64,000 bases of DNA from Methanobacterium sp. ERen5 (lineage in GTDB: Archaea > Methanobacteriota > Methanobacteria > Methanobacteriales > Methanobacteriaceae): positions 1,186,001-1,250,000 of the forward strand of contig CP099988.1 in assembly GCA_024167805.1 (NCBI GenBank), written 5' to 3'. Below the pieces are notes generated by a model that saw nothing but the letters and a program-made list of their open reading frames with translations, was not told the origin of the DNA and did not search any database. Made by a program: the position numbers and the translations under genes. Shown piece by piece: positions 1 through 11,948 of the stretch (position 1 is the first letter of the stretch; every line of letters begins with the position of its first letter).

Positions 1-539
1 AGTAATAATGGATTTTTAGCTTCTTTAACGTACTTATCCGCCAAGTATACGTAGGAGTAGGATCCAACTCCTCGATGACACTCATCAAAGACCAGTAAAG
101 AAACATTCTTGAGATTGTACCTCGAAGAAATTATGTCGGATTCCACAGTTTGGGGAGTTGCGCAAATAATTTGTGAATTATTCCATAGTTTAACACGTTC
201 TTCAGGTTTTATGGATCCTGTCAGTGAACTTACACTGGTTTTTAAAAATTCCCTGAAACTTTCCTCATGCTGAGTAACCAGGGGTTTGCTAGGTGCAAGA
301 ACCAAAACCTTAGAATTTTTAAAGGTTTTTAGTCTTTCAGCAGAAACCAAAGCAGCCACTATGGTTTTTCCTAAGGCTGTAGGGGCAACTATCATTGTGT
401 TCCCGTTTTTCAGCACATCTGCAGCTAATACTTGTTGATAAAGTCTAGATTCTATTTTTTCAGGTTTAATCAGAGGATGTTGTATCCATTCCACCTTCTT
501 GGAAGGTTGGACCTCCCTTTCAGTTTTGTTTGAGACCAT
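1..539 (-). CDS. hef: Hef-type helicase/nuclease, N-terminal part (runs off the window)
   Basis: About 180 N-terminal residues are present, from an ATG at 539 leftwards to the window edge. Translation shows an SF2 helicase core: a Walker A variant TALGKT around residue 50, the motif Ia-like stretch [13 protein letters not shown], then ICATPQTV and a DECHR box (motif II) followed by [11 protein letters not shown]. This TxLGKT/DExHR pattern is typical of archaeal Hef (FANCM/XPF family), which processes stalled forks with an N-terminal helicase and a C-terminal ERCC4 nuclease. The nuclease half lies outside the window, so a helicase-only relative cannot be excluded. No RBS that decides the start was identified. 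Confidence 0.8.
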   Translation of the reverse strand, partial: MVSNKTEREVQPSKKVEWIQHPLIKPEKIESRLYQQVLAADVLKNGNTMIVAPTALGKTIVAALVSAERLKTFKNSKVLVLAPSKPLVTQHEESFREFLKTSVSSLTGSIKPEERVKLWNNSQIICATPQTVESDIISSRYNLKNVSLLVFDECHRGVGSYSYVYLADKYVKEAKNPLL

Positions 540-845
540 TGTTTTGACCGTTAATACAGTGATTTTTTTACTAATCTGATTTATCTTTGAATATTATTTT
601 TGTTCATTACTTATATCATAATATTAAATGGTGATCCTAGGTATAATTTGTTGGCAAAACTGACACTACAATATCAACAATGAATAGACCACTAAATCTC
701 AATGTTAACACTGAGATTCCGTAGATTCTTAAATCTAAAAATAAATCTGTATGTATCAAAATATTTAAAAAAAGAATGATAGAAACATTAACGGTCTAAT
801 TACCTTTGACCATAAAAATAAATTAGTTGATGGTATAAATTTCAG
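540..845. other. Intergenic region, no gene seen
   Basis: This AT-rich spacer lies upstream of hef and downstream of the HAD phosphatase, both on the minus strand. It should hold the hef promoter. I see no open frame with coding character and no clear RNA structure. Confidence 0.5.
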
Positions 846-1742
846 CTATTTGCTGTTGAAAATTTCTTTCCAGTCATTTTTCATACTTACAATGGTGTAA
901 TTATTTTCAAAGGCAATTTCAAGCATTTTTTCGGCACCACTTTGATAAGAGTATTCACGTTTATCATCATCATGATTGATTAACAATTTGAATTCAGAGG
1001 CCTCTAACATTTCAATATCTCCATTAGAGTTACCACCTGCAAATGCAGGCAAACGCCCGGTTCTGGTGAATATGTGCTCGACCTTTCCAGGGCCCACAAC
1101 AATTTGCTTAAATGGTTCCTTTACTTTACGTAATCCTCCATTGTAGTATTCATAAATTTCAGTGGTGCCTATTATGTTCTCTTTAGGAATGTTAAAAACC
1201 CTCTCAGAGATTGTCCGAATAAATTCACGACCACTACCTGTACATAGAAAAATCCTATATTCATACTCTTTTAAAAGTTCAAAAAGTTCTAACATTGGTT
1301 TGTATATCAAATCAGTGTAACATACTCCAAATTTTTCTTGTTTTGCTTTTTTGAAAAAAGTTGTCACATCTTCTTCATACTCTTCAGGAGTTTGTCCATA
1401 ACTCCAATTAGCATATGTTTCTGCCATTAATTTAACAATTCTGGGTTTATCTTCTTCACTAATTACTTTAACTTTATTTTCTATCTCAAAAATACTCTTA
1501 TAAGGTTCTTTACTTTTTAAATGCGGATATTCTTCGGCTTTTAAAATTAGAGTCGAAACTAAATAGAGAATTTGTGTGGGGGCTGGTTTTTCTATGCTTA
1601 ATGTTCCATCGTAGTCGAAACTTGCAATTCTATCTTCTGGTTTGATGAAATTAGGACCCTCCTCAACAGATGATTCTAAAAAATCAAGTATGGATTGTTT
1701 AATAAATCCATCATTCCAGCTCGCTAGTTTATCTTTGCTCAT
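846..1742 (-). CDS. HAD-superfamily phosphatase
   Basis: This is a 298-residue soluble protein of the haloacid dehalogenase superfamily. Motif I is DYDGT at residues 43-47 (Asp43 nucleophile, Asp45 acid/base). Motif II is the Thr/Ser in LCTGSGREF, motif III is the lysine in GKVEHI, and motif IV is GGNSNGDIEML, whose Asp would bind Mg2+. The long alpha-helical insert after motif I is a C1-type cap. The layout resembles phosphoserine-phosphatase-like HAD proteins. The substrate cannot be read from the sequence. The gene appears to be monocistronic. Confidence 0.75.
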   Translation of the reverse strand: MSKDKLASWNDGFIKQSILDFLESSVEEGPNFIKPEDRIASFDYDGTLSIEKPAPTQILYLVSTLILKAEEYPHLKSKEPYKSIFEIENKVKVISEEDKPRIVKLMAETYANWSYGQTPEEYEEDVTTFFKKAKQEKFGVCYTDLIYKPMLELFELLKEYEYRIFLCTGSGREFIRTISERVFNIPKENIIGTTEIYEYYNGGLRKVKEPFKQIVVGPGKVEHIFTRTGRLPAFAGGNSNGDIEMLEASEFKLLINHDDDKREYSYQSGAEKMLEIAFENNYTIVSMKNDWKEIFNSK

Positions 1743-2116
1743 AAATTAACCTCTAAAATACATAATCAATCCATTTCTTAAATAATCCTTAACTGAAGAG
1801 TGATTACTTTCAAATAATTATATTACACTTGTACAAATAATTTAAACTTAATGTATCTCTTAAATCAGATACTAATCGTAGTTTTATGTTATATTTGCAA
1901 TAATATGAATTATCACCGTCGCACTAAACTAAAAACTTAGTATATCTTCTTGGGTAAAATATTTAGAATTGTTGGTGCCAGAAATCTAACAACAAACTAT
2001 CAAAATGCATTAAAACTAAATGAAAATAGATATTCCAAAATGAAATAATCACTAAAATAGGGAATAACTATGATTAGGCAGGATTCTGTATAAAAAAGTC
2101 AAGTTTAAAAAAATAA
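1743..2116. other. Intergenic region, no gene seen
   Basis: This AT-rich stretch separates the HAD gene (start 1742) from the end of the acnX gene (2117), both on the minus strand. T-rich and A-rich tracts near 2090-2120 could serve termination of acnX. Nothing else is visible. Confidence 0.45.
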
Positions 2117-3307
2117 TTATTTGTAAATTATTAAATTTTCCAGTTCGTTGTACACTACATCTAGTCCGCACATGTTCGGTACGTAGTTAGCTGCTTTGGC
2201 TGAGTCCACACCCACCACTTTGTAGTCTAGTTGTTCAACAGGTGCAACTACCATGCATGTGTCGCAAACCAGTTTTCCACCAGCAGTTTCTATGGTTTTA
2301 GTGTAACCCATTCTATCTGCGGCTGCCTTAATTGAGATTGATGTACATACCCAAACCATATTTTTGATTTTTCGTCCTTTTAACAGATCTGCAACCTGTT
2401 TAATTTCTTCGAGTGAAGCATGGGGACATCCAACACATATCAAATCAGGTTTTTCATCAGATGTTGTTAAGGCACTTCTGGTTTCATTAATATCCTCTCT
2501 TCCTACGGAAATTGTTTCAATTTCTTCGTTAAGAGTGTATTGTTTAGCCCATGAACTTTCTGGAGTTACATTTTCAACATGGTACAGTGCAACGGATCCT
2601 GAAGATGCGAGTGCAGCTCCTAACCATTTAAGCTGGTCTGTTCCTGGCTGATTTTCAAACTTGAAGTAAGGTACTCCTCCTCCAACTTTGTTCCCAACAA
2701 GATAGCCAAGTGCACCGTAATCTGATCCTTGAAGCACTGTATCAACATCCACAACCAAAACAGGTTTCCTGGCTTCAGCCAAGTGATATCCATATTCTGC
2801 TGTTCTTCCACAGATAGCTGCTGATAATGCTCCAGGACCACCTTCACGATTTGTTCTAGCTCCAAGCACGGAATTGGCATAACAAACAGCTGATGATTCT
2901 GACCAAGCAATATGCGCCCCCAATGTTGGCACGTTTCCAACTAGGTACGGTGTACATGTACAGATGGTTGAGACACCCATTTTTTGGTAGGCCTCCACAA
3001 TGGCCTTTTGTTTTAGGGTGAATTCTTCAGAAAATCCAAGTTCCTTCCATATCTCCAAATCAACACCAGCAGGGTTCAATGTTGATGGAACCCTTACATG
3101 GGCGTCCAATGAAAGTTCTTGAAGATATTCCAGTCCTGCATCGCCAATGGTTTTGTAAGACACTCCAGATATCTGTGCTGAACTGATACTCACCAGTTTT
3201 TCTGCACCGTAGATATCACCCAGTGCCACTAATATTTCCATGGATTTTGCAACAGCAGAACCTTCTTCTCCTTCATACATCCTTTCTTCTTCTTTTGACA
3301 AGTGCAT
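2117..3307 (-). CDS. Aconitase X catalytic (large) subunit, probable phosphomevalonate dehydratase large subunit
   Basis: The 396-residue product matches the AcnX catalytic domain from end to end, beginning [16 protein letters not shown]. In archaea AcnX forms phosphomevalonate dehydratase together with a small swivelling-domain subunit. It makes trans-anhydromevalonate 5-phosphate in the archaeal mevalonate route to isoprenoid lipids. Cysteines compatible with an Fe-S site occur in [10 protein letters not shown], in CVGCPH and in the C-terminal CDTCMVV. The small subunit is not encoded nearby. The gene is the last of the kae1-xtp-rpsO-DHH run and starts 27 bases after the DHH gene ends, so co-transcription is likely. 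The reaction is inferred from the family. Confidence 0.8.
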   Translation of the reverse strand: MHLSKEEERMYEGEEGSAVAKSMEILVALGDIYGAEKLVSISSAQISGVSYKTIGDAGLEYLQELSLDAHVRVPSTLNPAGVDLEIWKELGFSEEFTLKQKAIVEAYQKMGVSTICTCTPYLVGNVPTLGAHIAWSESSAVCYANSVLGARTNREGGPGALSAAICGRTAEYGYHLAEARKPVLVVDVDTVLQGSDYGALGYLVGNKVGGGVPYFKFENQPGTDQLKWLGAALASSGSVALYHVENVTPESSWAKQYTLNEEIETISVGREDINETRSALTTSDEKPDLICVGCPHASLEEIKQVADLLKGRKIKNMVWVCTSISIKAAADRMGYTKTIETAGGKLVCDTCMVVAPVEQLDYKVVGVDSAKAANYVPNMCGLDVVYNELENLIIYK

Positions 3308-3334
3308 AGAATCACTTTTAGTATATTTTATCTA

Positions 3335-4696
3335 TTAAGAATTTAGCTGTGTTCTTACAATTTCATCCACTAGGTTCAGGAAGTTATCCATTTCTCTGTA
3401 TGGAACCACAGCACCAGCTGCAATATTATGTCCGCCGCCTGAGCCATTAAAGCTTTTAGATGCATTTTCTAATGCATATCCTAAATTAACACCCATTTCA
3501 GTCATTTCTGTGGTTGTTCTTCCAGATACTTTGATAATATTGTCCATTCTTGACATGGCCAATACAGGTTTGCTAGGATCTAAAATCTCAAGATCAAGGC
3601 CTATACTGGAAAGAGTACCCATTATACGTTTTTTCCGTTTTTCTTCGGTGTAAATGTATTGAATATTATCTTGAATCACAGATCCTTCTTTTTTAATCCA
3701 TCCAATTCCATGTACCAGATCTTCTCTGTAACTTTTCACCAGTTTCTGAGCTTCTTGTATTGAATCGTTTCTATCTCCGATACAGATGCTGAGCCCGATA
3801 CCCTGTTTTTTATTTTTTCCACATGCATCTAGTATGTTGGAATATTCTTCGAGGTTGGTTAACTCAGGTACTTCAGACGGTATCGTGAAAACATTTCCAA
3901 ATATTTTGGGATTGATCTTAACAAGTTCGGTCTTTAAAATATCCTTTTCTTCGTTGCTCAGTTCTGTGAATTTGATTCCATAGGATATACCAATTTTTTC
4001 TAGGAATGTCACAGCTCCTTCTTCATCTCCTGAAATTCCTTTCAGAACAGGATTTATGGTGTAGGATAAAGCTTTGTAAAGGGGTTCATTCGATCTGTAA
4101 GCAATTTTGAGGTCTTCCCGTATTTCGATGTTTCCAGAGTCTACACCATCATCTTGTATCATTTTGTTGACACCGGTGAATCCATTTTTGTATTGCATAT
4201 CTCCGAATGCACCAACCAATGCCAAACCTGCAAGATTTTTGCATCCCATTGGTCTGACAGTTAGATAAGAAACTCCTGAACCACTAACATCCTTAGTTCC
4301 ATCTAATTCGTAGAGGTGTGGATTTACATGTACAATGGAATCTGATAATTCTTCTTTAGAATCAATGGTCTGATGATGATCTGCGATGATCACATCACCT
4401 TTAAGTCTTTTAATTCCCCTAAGGTTGCCACTTCCCATATCACAGAAAATAAACAATTTATATTTTTCTTTCAGGAATTTAGCTATATTTTCATCTTTTA
4501 ATCGGGGTATTATAGTGACATGGAATTTTCCTTGCTGTTTAGCTACTGCATTGCACATTACACCTGCAGCGGAAATTCCATCAGCATCGTTGTGAGAAAT
4601 AATTCTCACAACATGATCCTGATCGAGATGCCTGCCAAGTAATTCGCAGGCTTCTTTGGCCTTATTTAACAAGGAGTGCTGCTGTTTTTGGATCAT
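3335..4696 (-). CDS. DHH-family phosphoesterase (archaeal RecJ-like nuclease)
   Basis: The protein has about 453 residues. The DHH domain shows [11 protein letters not shown] near the N-terminus (DxD metal ligands), CDMGSG, and the signature ADHHQT. The C-terminal DHHA1 domain ends with [12 protein letters not shown], which binds nucleic acid. This is the archaeal RecJ/GAN-like group, single-strand exonucleases linked to replication and repair. I chose the ATG at 4696 (MIQKQQ) over the more upstream ATG at 4720. A GGAG lies just before it, but the reading frame still overlaps the end of rpsO by 35 bases, so translational coupling is likely. The position next to rpsO is common in euryarchaea. 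Confidence 0.8.
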   Translation of the reverse strand: MIQKQQHSLLNKAKEACELLGRHLDQDHVVRIISHNDADGISAAGVMCNAVAKQQGKFHVTIIPRLKDENIAKFLKEKYKLFIFCDMGSGNLRGIKRLKGDVIIADHHQTIDSKEELSDSIVHVNPHLYELDGTKDVSGSGVSYLTVRPMGCKNLAGLALVGAFGDMQYKNGFTGVNKMIQDDGVDSGNIEIREDLKIAYRSNEPLYKALSYTINPVLKGISGDEEGAVTFLEKIGISYGIKFTELSNEEKDILKTELVKINPKIFGNVFTIPSEVPELTNLEEYSNILDACGKNKKQGIGLSICIGDRNDSIQEAQKLVKSYREDLVHGIGWIKKEGSVIQDNIQYIYTEEKRKKRIMGTLSSIGLDLEILDPSKPVLAMSRMDNIIKVSGRTTTEMTEMGVNLGYALENASKSFNGSGGGHNIAAGAVVPYREMDNFLNLVDEIVRTQLNS

Positions 4697-5063
4697 ATCT
4701 CCAACCTTCAGGGAGCACACCTTCCCTTACATAATATCTGACTAGTCTTCTGATTTTAGATTCGATAATCCTCAGGCCTCTCTTGGTGTGAAGGTCCTTT
4801 GGATTTTCCTCTAAGTGGTCCCTTATGTTAACTGCTTTTTTTATGAGATTGATGAGTTCTTCAGGGTATTCTTCTGTTTGCCCGTGTTTTTCAAGTACTG
4901 CGGTAATTTTTAAACCGGTCACGGTTTTAACATCAGGAATTCCGTACTGATCTCGGAGTATGACTCCAATTACACTCGTTGATTTTCCCTCTTTTCTGAG
5001 TTTTAATATTAATTCTTCAATTTCTTCGTTTGAATATTCTGTCCATTCAGGTTTTGCTGCCAT
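4662..5063 (-). CDS. rpsO: 30S ribosomal protein S15 (archaeal/eukaryotic S13e type)
   Basis: The 133-residue protein is the archaeal S15, longer than the bacterial form because of an N-terminal extension ([18 protein letters not shown]). The S15 core carries the conserved [20 protein letters not shown] segment that contacts 16S rRNA. The length is normal for archaea. Its ATG directly abuts the stop codon of the xtp gene (5064-5066), and its 3' end overlaps the DHH nuclease gene, so the four genes form one tight minus-strand operon. Confidence 0.95.
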   Translation of the reverse strand: MAAKPEWTEYSNEEIEELILKLRKEGKSTSVIGVILRDQYGIPDVKTVTGLKITAVLEKHGQTEEYPEELINLIKKAVNIRDHLEENPKDLHTKRGLRIIESKIRRLVRYYVREGVLPEGWRYDPKTAALLVK

Positions 5064-5623
5064 TTAATCACCTACGTAATCTTTATACCATATTGCAAAC
5101 TTTTCAAGTGACTTTCTGCGATGTGAAAATTTATTTTTCTCTTGAGTACTCAGTTCTCCAAAGGATTCTGAATATCCTTCTGGGATAAATAAGGGATCGT
5201 ATGCAAAACCATTTTCACCCTGTTCTGAGTTACCTATTTTTCCGCTGACAGTGCCTAAAAAATCTCGGGCTCGGTTTTGGGGGTGCAGAACCCAACAGCC
5301 GACCTGAATTCGGCAAATCTGTCTGAATTATCACTCATTAGTTTCAATATGCCCTCATTTTTTAGTGTATCTTGAACATATGATGAATACGTTCCAGGAA
5401 ACCATTTGAGGGATTTAATGAAAATTCCAGCGTCTTCTACTATCACTGGCTTGCCAAGACGCACAGCTACATGTTTAGCACCGAACTTTGCTACATCTAC
5501 CAGATCTCCTTGGATTTCTGGGTAGCCAAAGTCAACATGTTCCAGTTCGATTCCAAAGTTATCAAAGATACCTTTGGCTTCTTTTACTTTGTGTTGGTTA
5601 CCAGTTATAAATGTTATCTTCAT
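5064..5623 (-). CDS. XTP/dITP diphosphatase (RdgB/HAM1), frameshifted in this sequence
   Basis: Residues 1-122 read cleanly from 5623 ([17 protein letters not shown], the HAM1 nucleotide-binding start; [22 protein letters not shown]). The frame then stops at a run of six A (5257-5262, plus strand). One extra base in that run continues the protein as [10 protein letters not shown], then [10 protein letters not shown], and ends at 5064 with GVGD-type residues, giving the normal family length of about 186. The enzyme removes non-canonical purine nucleoside triphosphates to protect DNA and RNA. The conserved GFAYDPLF and the C-terminal SHRRKSLE are present after the shift. I regard the break as a probable homopolymer error. 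Confidence 0.85.
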
Positions 5624-5648
5624 TTTATGTCACCATCACCAATATTTT

Positions 5649-7292
<1,644 letters not shown>

Positions 7293-7420
7293 TTAATTAG
7301 TACCCTTATCTATTCTTCAAATTCTATAAAATTCGTCATCCTTATTTTTCTTTAAGGTTTAAATGAGTTATCATTACTTATATCTTGTTTCATAACAATA
7401 AGTACTCTGAAGGTGAGGCA

Positions 7421-8494
7421 ATGGATGAAGCAATTAAGTGTTACGGATCATCAGATAAGATTGATAATTTGAAAGATAAAGACTCTTTATTTTTATGTGT
7501 TATAGCAAGCACTGAAACATCTAGAATTCCTGGAATAACTGGAGCAGGGGCCACCCCTGAACTTACTGATTACACTCCTGCTGCAGATGTAGAGTTGGTT
7601 ATATTGGGAACTCCTATATGTCTTCCAGAAATTCCAAAAACAGTTGTTAATGGTGGATCAGCACCAACACCTGCAGTGATTACAAAGGCGGCACTGGATC
7701 TATCGGAAATTCCATTTATGGTGGCTGATGCAGGGGCTGCAATCAAACCAAACGTTCCATATATTAATATTAACTCAGTACCTGGAGGCAATATTGGTAA
7801 TGGTAAGGCAATGTTAAATTCTGAAGAAATTTTTAACAAAGGCATTATTCTTGGAAAAACCCTTTCTAAACTTACAGATCATCTAATTATGGGAGAAAGC
7901 ACACCTGCAGGGACTACAACAGCTCTTGGAGTTTTAACTGCTTTGGGATACGATGTTGATCATAAGATCAGTGGAAGCACACCCGTGAATCCTCACGATC
8001 TAAAACATAAACTAGTAGAAGATGGACTTCTTGCGTCTGGCTACAAACCAGGAGATCTTAGTGATAAACCATTTAAAGCAGTAGATTCTCTAGGAGATCC
8101 AATGATTCCAGCCGTCGCAGGCATTGTTATGGGTAGCAACATTCCTGTTACTCTAGCAGGTGGAACTCAGATGACGGCCGTTTGTGCAGTTATTAAGGCT
8201 ATAGATCCCGATTATGATTTCAGCGAACTTTCCATAGCAACCACTATATTTGTGGCTGAAGATGAAAGCTCAGATCTCATTTATTTAACGAAACAAATTG
8301 GAAACATAACTGTGTTTGCAGTAGATCCTTACTTTGAGAAATCTAATACTGAAGGCCTGATAAACTACACTAAAGGTTCTGTTAAAGAGGGAGTAGGTGC
8401 CGGGGGCGCAATGTTTGCAGCACTATTAAAGGGAAACTCAGTGGATGAAATTAGAACAAGAACAGAACAGTTATGTGGGGAAATTTTTAAATAG
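7421..8494 (+). CDS. CobT-like nicotinate-nucleotide phosphoribosyltransferase family protein (UPF0284)
   Basis: The open frame begins at 7385, but the ATG at 7421 (MDEAIKCYG) follows an AGGTGA Shine-Dalgarno and gives a 357-residue protein of usual length. It belongs to the archaeal UPF0284 family related to bacterial CobT, which activates the lower-ligand base of cobamides. Visible conserved blocks are GITGAGATPELT, INSVPGGNIGNGKAM, GESTPAGTTTALGVLTALG and the C-terminal GVGAGGAMFAALL. A role in assembling the corrinoid nucleotide loop is inferred from family and from methanogen biology. The gene is transcribed away from kae1-bud32 and seems to be a single-gene unit. Confidence 0.78.
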   Translation: MDEAIKCYGSSDKIDNLKDKDSLFLCVIASTETSRIPGITGAGATPELTDYTPAADVELVILGTPICLPEIPKTVVNGGSAPTPAVITKAALDLSEIPFMVADAGAAIKPNVPYININSVPGGNIGNGKAMLNSEEIFNKGIILGKTLSKLTDHLIMGESTPAGTTTALGVLTALGYDVDHKISGSTPVNPHDLKHKLVEDGLLASGYKPGDLSDKPFKAVDSLGDPMIPAVAGIVMGSNIPVTLAGGTQMTAVCAVIKAIDPDYDFSELSIATTIFVAEDESSDLIYLTKQIGNITVFAVDPYFEKSNTEGLINYTKGSVKEGVGAGGAMFAALLKGNSVDEIRTRTEQLCGEIFK

Positions 8495-8506
8495 AATTAG
8501 ATATAT

Positions 8507-8522
8507 TATTTTTTTAAAAAAG
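8507..8522. terminator. T-run/A-run terminator between convergent genes
   Basis: A T7 tract followed by an A7 tract lies between the stop codons of the CobT-like gene (plus) and uppP (minus). Transcripts from either side would meet a U-rich stretch, the usual archaeal termination signal. Confidence 0.5.
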
Positions 8523-8544
8523 AAGAGAATGTGGATATTAATGA

Positions 8545-9366
8545 TTACATTGCCACAGTTAGGATTATGACAATAATACCTACAGCCCAGCAGTAGTAAG
8601 CAAATATCATCAGCGTTCTTTCTTTTATTATTTTCATGAGTAATTTTATTGCCAAGTATCCGAAGATGAGAGCGGCTAAAAACCCTGCTACCATAACTAC
8701 GAAGGTCGCATCAAAAGAAGTTATATCCTTAACTTGGACTAATGCTGCTCCTAATATGGCGGGAATCGATAATAAAAAGCTGTATCTGGCTGCTAGTTCT
8801 CTGTTTAATCCGGAGTAAAGACCAGCAGCGATCGTTGATCCTGACCTTGAAATTCCGGGAGCTATCGATAAAGCTTGAAAAACACCAATCACAATGGCAT
8901 TTTTTAATGTCATATCTTTAACATCTTTATGTCCTGTTTTTACCCTTTCTGAGGCCCATAATAAGAAACCAGTTATAATAAGGAATATGCCCACGTAAAG
9001 TATGTTGCTGAATAAGGCCTCGAACTCACTTTTAAAAAGAATTCCTGCTAATCCTGCTGGAATTGTTCCGATTATTATTAACCATGAAAGTTTTTTGAAG
9101 GGTTCATCATTCAAACCTTGTTTGAAGTTACGTCTAAATAAGTCAAGAATACTTGAAATAAAGGATTTAATTATTTGAACTATATCCTTCCAGAAGTACC
9201 CTACTACCGCAACCAATGTACCCAAATGAAGTACAGTGTCGAATGCAACGTTTTGAGGGAGATGTAGTACATCAGTCATGAAAACCAAGTGAGCTGAACT
9301 ACTAACTGGTAAAAATTCCGTTAATCCCTGTATTATACCTAAAATTATTGCTTGTACAATATCCAT
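8545..9366 (-). CDS. uppP: Undecaprenyl-diphosphatase-like membrane phosphatase (UppP/BacA family)
   Basis: The 273-residue integral membrane protein has about eight hydrophobic segments. Both family signatures are present: GLTEFLPVSSSAHLV near the N-terminus (catalytic Glu and the SSSAH serine motif) and PGISRSGSTI in the second half (active-site Arg/Ser). UppP recycles polyprenyl diphosphate to the monophosphate carrier. In Methanobacteriales this would serve pseudomurein or glycan assembly, which is inference. The ATG at 9366 begins MDIVQAIILGIIQG. Its upstream region carries a tandem 7-bp repeat array (9417-9451), which could be a control site. Confidence 0.9.
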   Translation of the reverse strand: MDIVQAIILGIIQGLTEFLPVSSSAHLVFMTDVLHLPQNVAFDTVLHLGTLVAVVGYFWKDIVQIIKSFISSILDLFRRNFKQGLNDEPFKKLSWLIIIGTIPAGLAGILFKSEFEALFSNILYVGIFLIITGFLLWASERVKTGHKDVKDMTLKNAIVIGVFQALSIAPGISRSGSTIAAGLYSGLNRELAARYSFLLSIPAILGAALVQVKDITSFDATFVVMVAGFLAALIFGYLAIKLLMKIIKERTLMIFAYYCWAVGIIVIILTVAM

Positions 9367-9416
9367 TTTATAATCACCGTCGTAAAATTGTAAAAATTAT
9401 CCTAATAAATTATATG

Positions 9417-9451
9417 TTATAACTTCTAAGTTATTTGTTATAACTTATAAC
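9417..9451. repeat. TTATAAC heptad array, five units, upstream of uppP
   Basis: Five units in exact 7-bp register: TTATAAC, TTCTAAG, TTATTTG, TTATAAC, TTATAAC. The array sits between the 3' end of ilvE and the start of uppP. The same unit recurs in arrays at 26536, 27795, 35278 and 35381, all intergenic. It may be a protein-binding array; the link to the ParA/ParB-like locus is inference. Confidence 0.75.
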
Positions 9452-9460
9452 TCTTAGGTC

Positions 9461-10384
9461 TCACACATAGCTGAGCCAACCATGTTCATCTTCTTCTTCT
9501 TCTCCATTAACCATGGAAAAGAAGCTTTCCTGAATCTTTTTAGTAACTTCCCCACGTGTTCCACTACCAACTGTTATTCTGTCAATGGAGCGAACTGGTG
9601 TTACTTCGGCAGCTGTACCTGTTAGGAATACCTCATCTGCTATGTATAACATTTCCCGAGGAATATTCTCTTCACGAACTTCCAATGAGAGTTTTTGTGC
9701 TATTTTGATTATAGAGTCCCTTGTCAGTCCTGATAAAAGTGAAGAAGATATTGGTGGCGTGTATATTACTCCATCTGAAACAACGAAAATGTTCTCTCCA
9801 CTACCTTCACTCACCATTCCCTGATAATCTAACATGATGGCTTCATCGTATCCATTGGCTATTGATTCCATCTTAGCTAACTGTGAATTCATGTAGTTCG
9901 AACCCGCTTTAGCCATGTTTGGCATGGTGCCTGGAGCCATTCTTCTCCAACTGGAGGTTCCAATATTAACTCCATTTTCAATAGCTTCTTCACCAAGGTA
10001 TTTTCCCCAAGCCCAAGCAGCAACTACGGTTTCAACCGGACAGTTCAAAGGATAAACACCCAGTTCTCCATAACCCCTAAATGATACAGGCCTTATGTAG
10101 CATTCTTTTAGTTGATTGATCTTTATGGTGTCTATCACGGCTTGGCTTAAATCTTCTACTGAGTAGGGAATTTCCATCCGGTATATTTTACCGGAATTTA
10201 TCAACCTCTTAATGTGATCCTCCAAACGAAAAACTGCAGGACCATTTTTAGTATCGTAACATCTTATTCCCTCAAAAACGCTGGTACCGTAGTGAACAAC
10301 ATGTGAGAGTACGTGTAGATTCGCATCTTTCCAATCTACAAAATTTCCATTAAACCATATTTTTCCATTTTCATCAAATGCCAT
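9461..10384 (-). CDS. ilvE: Branched-chain amino-acid aminotransferase
   Basis: The 307-residue protein is a fold-type IV PLP aminotransferase that performs the last step of Val, Leu and Ile synthesis. The substrate/PLP region starts with [13 protein letters not shown], the catalytic lysine lies in [12 protein letters not shown], and the C-terminal phosphate-binding part has [14 protein letters not shown]. Length and start ([13 protein letters not shown]) are normal. It is separate from the ilvBNC cluster 5 kb away. A short acidic EEEEDEHG tail follows the core. Confidence 0.93.
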   Translation of the reverse strand: MAFDENGKIWFNGNFVDWKDANLHVLSHVVHYGTSVFEGIRCYDTKNGPAVFRLEDHIKRLINSGKIYRMEIPYSVEDLSQAVIDTIKINQLKECYIRPVSFRGYGELGVYPLNCPVETVVAAWAWGKYLGEEAIENGVNIGTSSWRRMAPGTMPNMAKAGSNYMNSQLAKMESIANGYDEAIMLDYQGMVSEGSGENIFVVSDGVIYTPPISSSLLSGLTRDSIIKIAQKLSLEVREENIPREMLYIADEVFLTGTAAEVTPVRSIDRITVGSGTRGEVTKKIQESFFSMVNGEEEEDEHGWLSYV

Positions 10385-10559
10385 TTTAAACCCTCAAATT
10401 TATTTATAATAATTATGATTCTTACAATAAATAGATTTATAAATCATTAAATAATTACTTTTTACTAAGTAAATATTCGTTTGTAGCTTTTTAGTCCATC
10501 TATTTAAGAACAAAAAAAGATGTTGCTAAAATGGCAAATTTACTGATTTCTTGAAAAGG

Positions 10560-10567
10560 TTTATATA
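10560..10567 (+). promoter_or_regulatory. TATA box with BRE for the first tRNA-Val
   Basis: TTTATATA is preceded by the purine-rich BRE-like GAAAAGG. It lies 26-33 bases upstream of the first base of the mature tRNA, a textbook archaeal promoter spacing. Confidence 0.75.
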
Positions 10568-10591
10568 TCCAAACACCTAATATGAGAGAAG

Positions 10592-10667
<76 letters not shown>

Positions 10668-10778
10668 TAATGTGTTTTTTTAGTATTTTAAATTGTATAT
10701 AATAGTTTTATAATAATAAGAAGTTTTAATGCGCATTAAACTGGTTTAGAACAGTTAGTTATATTATTTTATATGTGC

Positions 10779-10852
<74 letters not shown>

Positions 10853-10985
10853 CTAATTATTTCGATGAATGCAGAATAGAATTAGATTAAACTACTTATG
10901 GATTTAATTTTATATAGCTGACAAATTTTTAGAGCATCCTCTCAAACAAACTATCAGTGAAAGAAAAATTAGAAATTTATGTGAA

Positions 10986-11792
10986 TTACATAATAATTAT
11001 GAGTACCACGTAAATAATCATAGAAACAAAAAATACTATGGTTCCTTTGGTTAAAACTTCATTACTATTCTTTTCTACCAAAAATACCAATCCATATGCC
11101 AGTAGAGCAGAGGATAATATTTTCGACATGCCTGTGACTGCTGTACTCTTGTTGAAGATCCCTATTACGTATGTTATCAAGGAAGATAGTAGTAAGACTA
11201 TAACAATAAGTGCAATCGTGTTATGGAGTATGGCCTTAATAGTAGGTACAACTCCGCTCAAATTTATACTGGGACTGATATTTTTACTTTTGACCTTTGA
11301 TAAACTTTTATTTCCGCCTGAAAAAAGTGCAGACTTTTTACTTGGAGGAATTGATGTGTAAACTTCCCTTTGATCTTCATCATACTCTTCTGAATTGTCT
11401 ACTTCAGAGTCTTCATAGCCATAATCTTTTTTAGAGAATTTTTTAGCTATGGCAATTATGCCTTCTTTATCCACGAGTTTAATATTTTTTCTCGCGGCGT
11501 AATTGGATGCACTGGTTGTGAAGTTTGAGCTAGTGACTACAACCACTTTTGATGCTTGTAATGTTTTTCCAACCATTTCCATTTCTTTTAAAACATCCAA
11601 ACCCACTTCCCAATGTTCATCATAGTTTTTGCAAGCTACTACGACTCCCATATCTCCCAAAACCGTAGGTAAAACACCATAAATATCAATTACATGACGG
11701 GATGTTTTGTAATCTTTATAGACCTTGAACCCAGATTCTTCCATAACCTTTGCAATGAACCTGACCAACCTATCTTTTTCCAATTTACTCAC
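10986..11792 (-). CDS. Membrane protein with Mrr-like restriction-endonuclease domain
   Basis: The protein has 268 residues. Residues 1 to about 115 look like an Mrr/restriction-endonuclease-like fold (LVRFIAKVMEESGFKVYKDYKTSRHVIDIYGV, then VVACKNYDEHWEVGLDVLKEM and VVVVTSSNFTTSASNYAARKNIKLVD). The D...CK arrangement is consistent with the PD-(D/E)XK metal-binding core, with Glu replaced. Residues 120-180 form a charged, low-complexity linker (DSEVDNSEEYDEDQ). Residues 185-268 contain three predicted membrane helices. This places a nuclease-like domain on the cytoplasmic face of the membrane. Similar proteins are found in methanogens, and I know of no assigned function. Confidence 0.65.
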   Translation of the reverse strand: MSKLEKDRLVRFIAKVMEESGFKVYKDYKTSRHVIDIYGVLPTVLGDMGVVVACKNYDEHWEVGLDVLKEMEMVGKTLQASKVVVVTSSNFTTSASNYAARKNIKLVDKEGIIAIAKKFSKKDYGYEDSEVDNSEEYDEDQREVYTSIPPSKKSALFSGGNKSLSKVKSKNISPSINLSGVVPTIKAILHNTIALIVIVLLLSSLITYVIGIFNKSTAVTGMSKILSSALLAYGLVFLVEKNSNEVLTKGTIVFFVSMIIYVVLIIIM

Positions 11793-11948
11793 CTTAAAAT
11801 ACTCAAGGGAATGAAATTTTACAATATCTTTATTATCATTATTTAATAGGTAATATTAATTCTTTTCTAATAATAAAATTTAAAATGTGCCCAGCTTCCA
11901 ATATTTCACTCGCAAACTTTTTGAATATAGACGTATTAATATGTGAGT

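Noticed and set aside
2364..2940. Long antisense frames inside acnX and other genes
   Set aside because: They are shadows of conserved genes on the opposite strand and show no family motifs.
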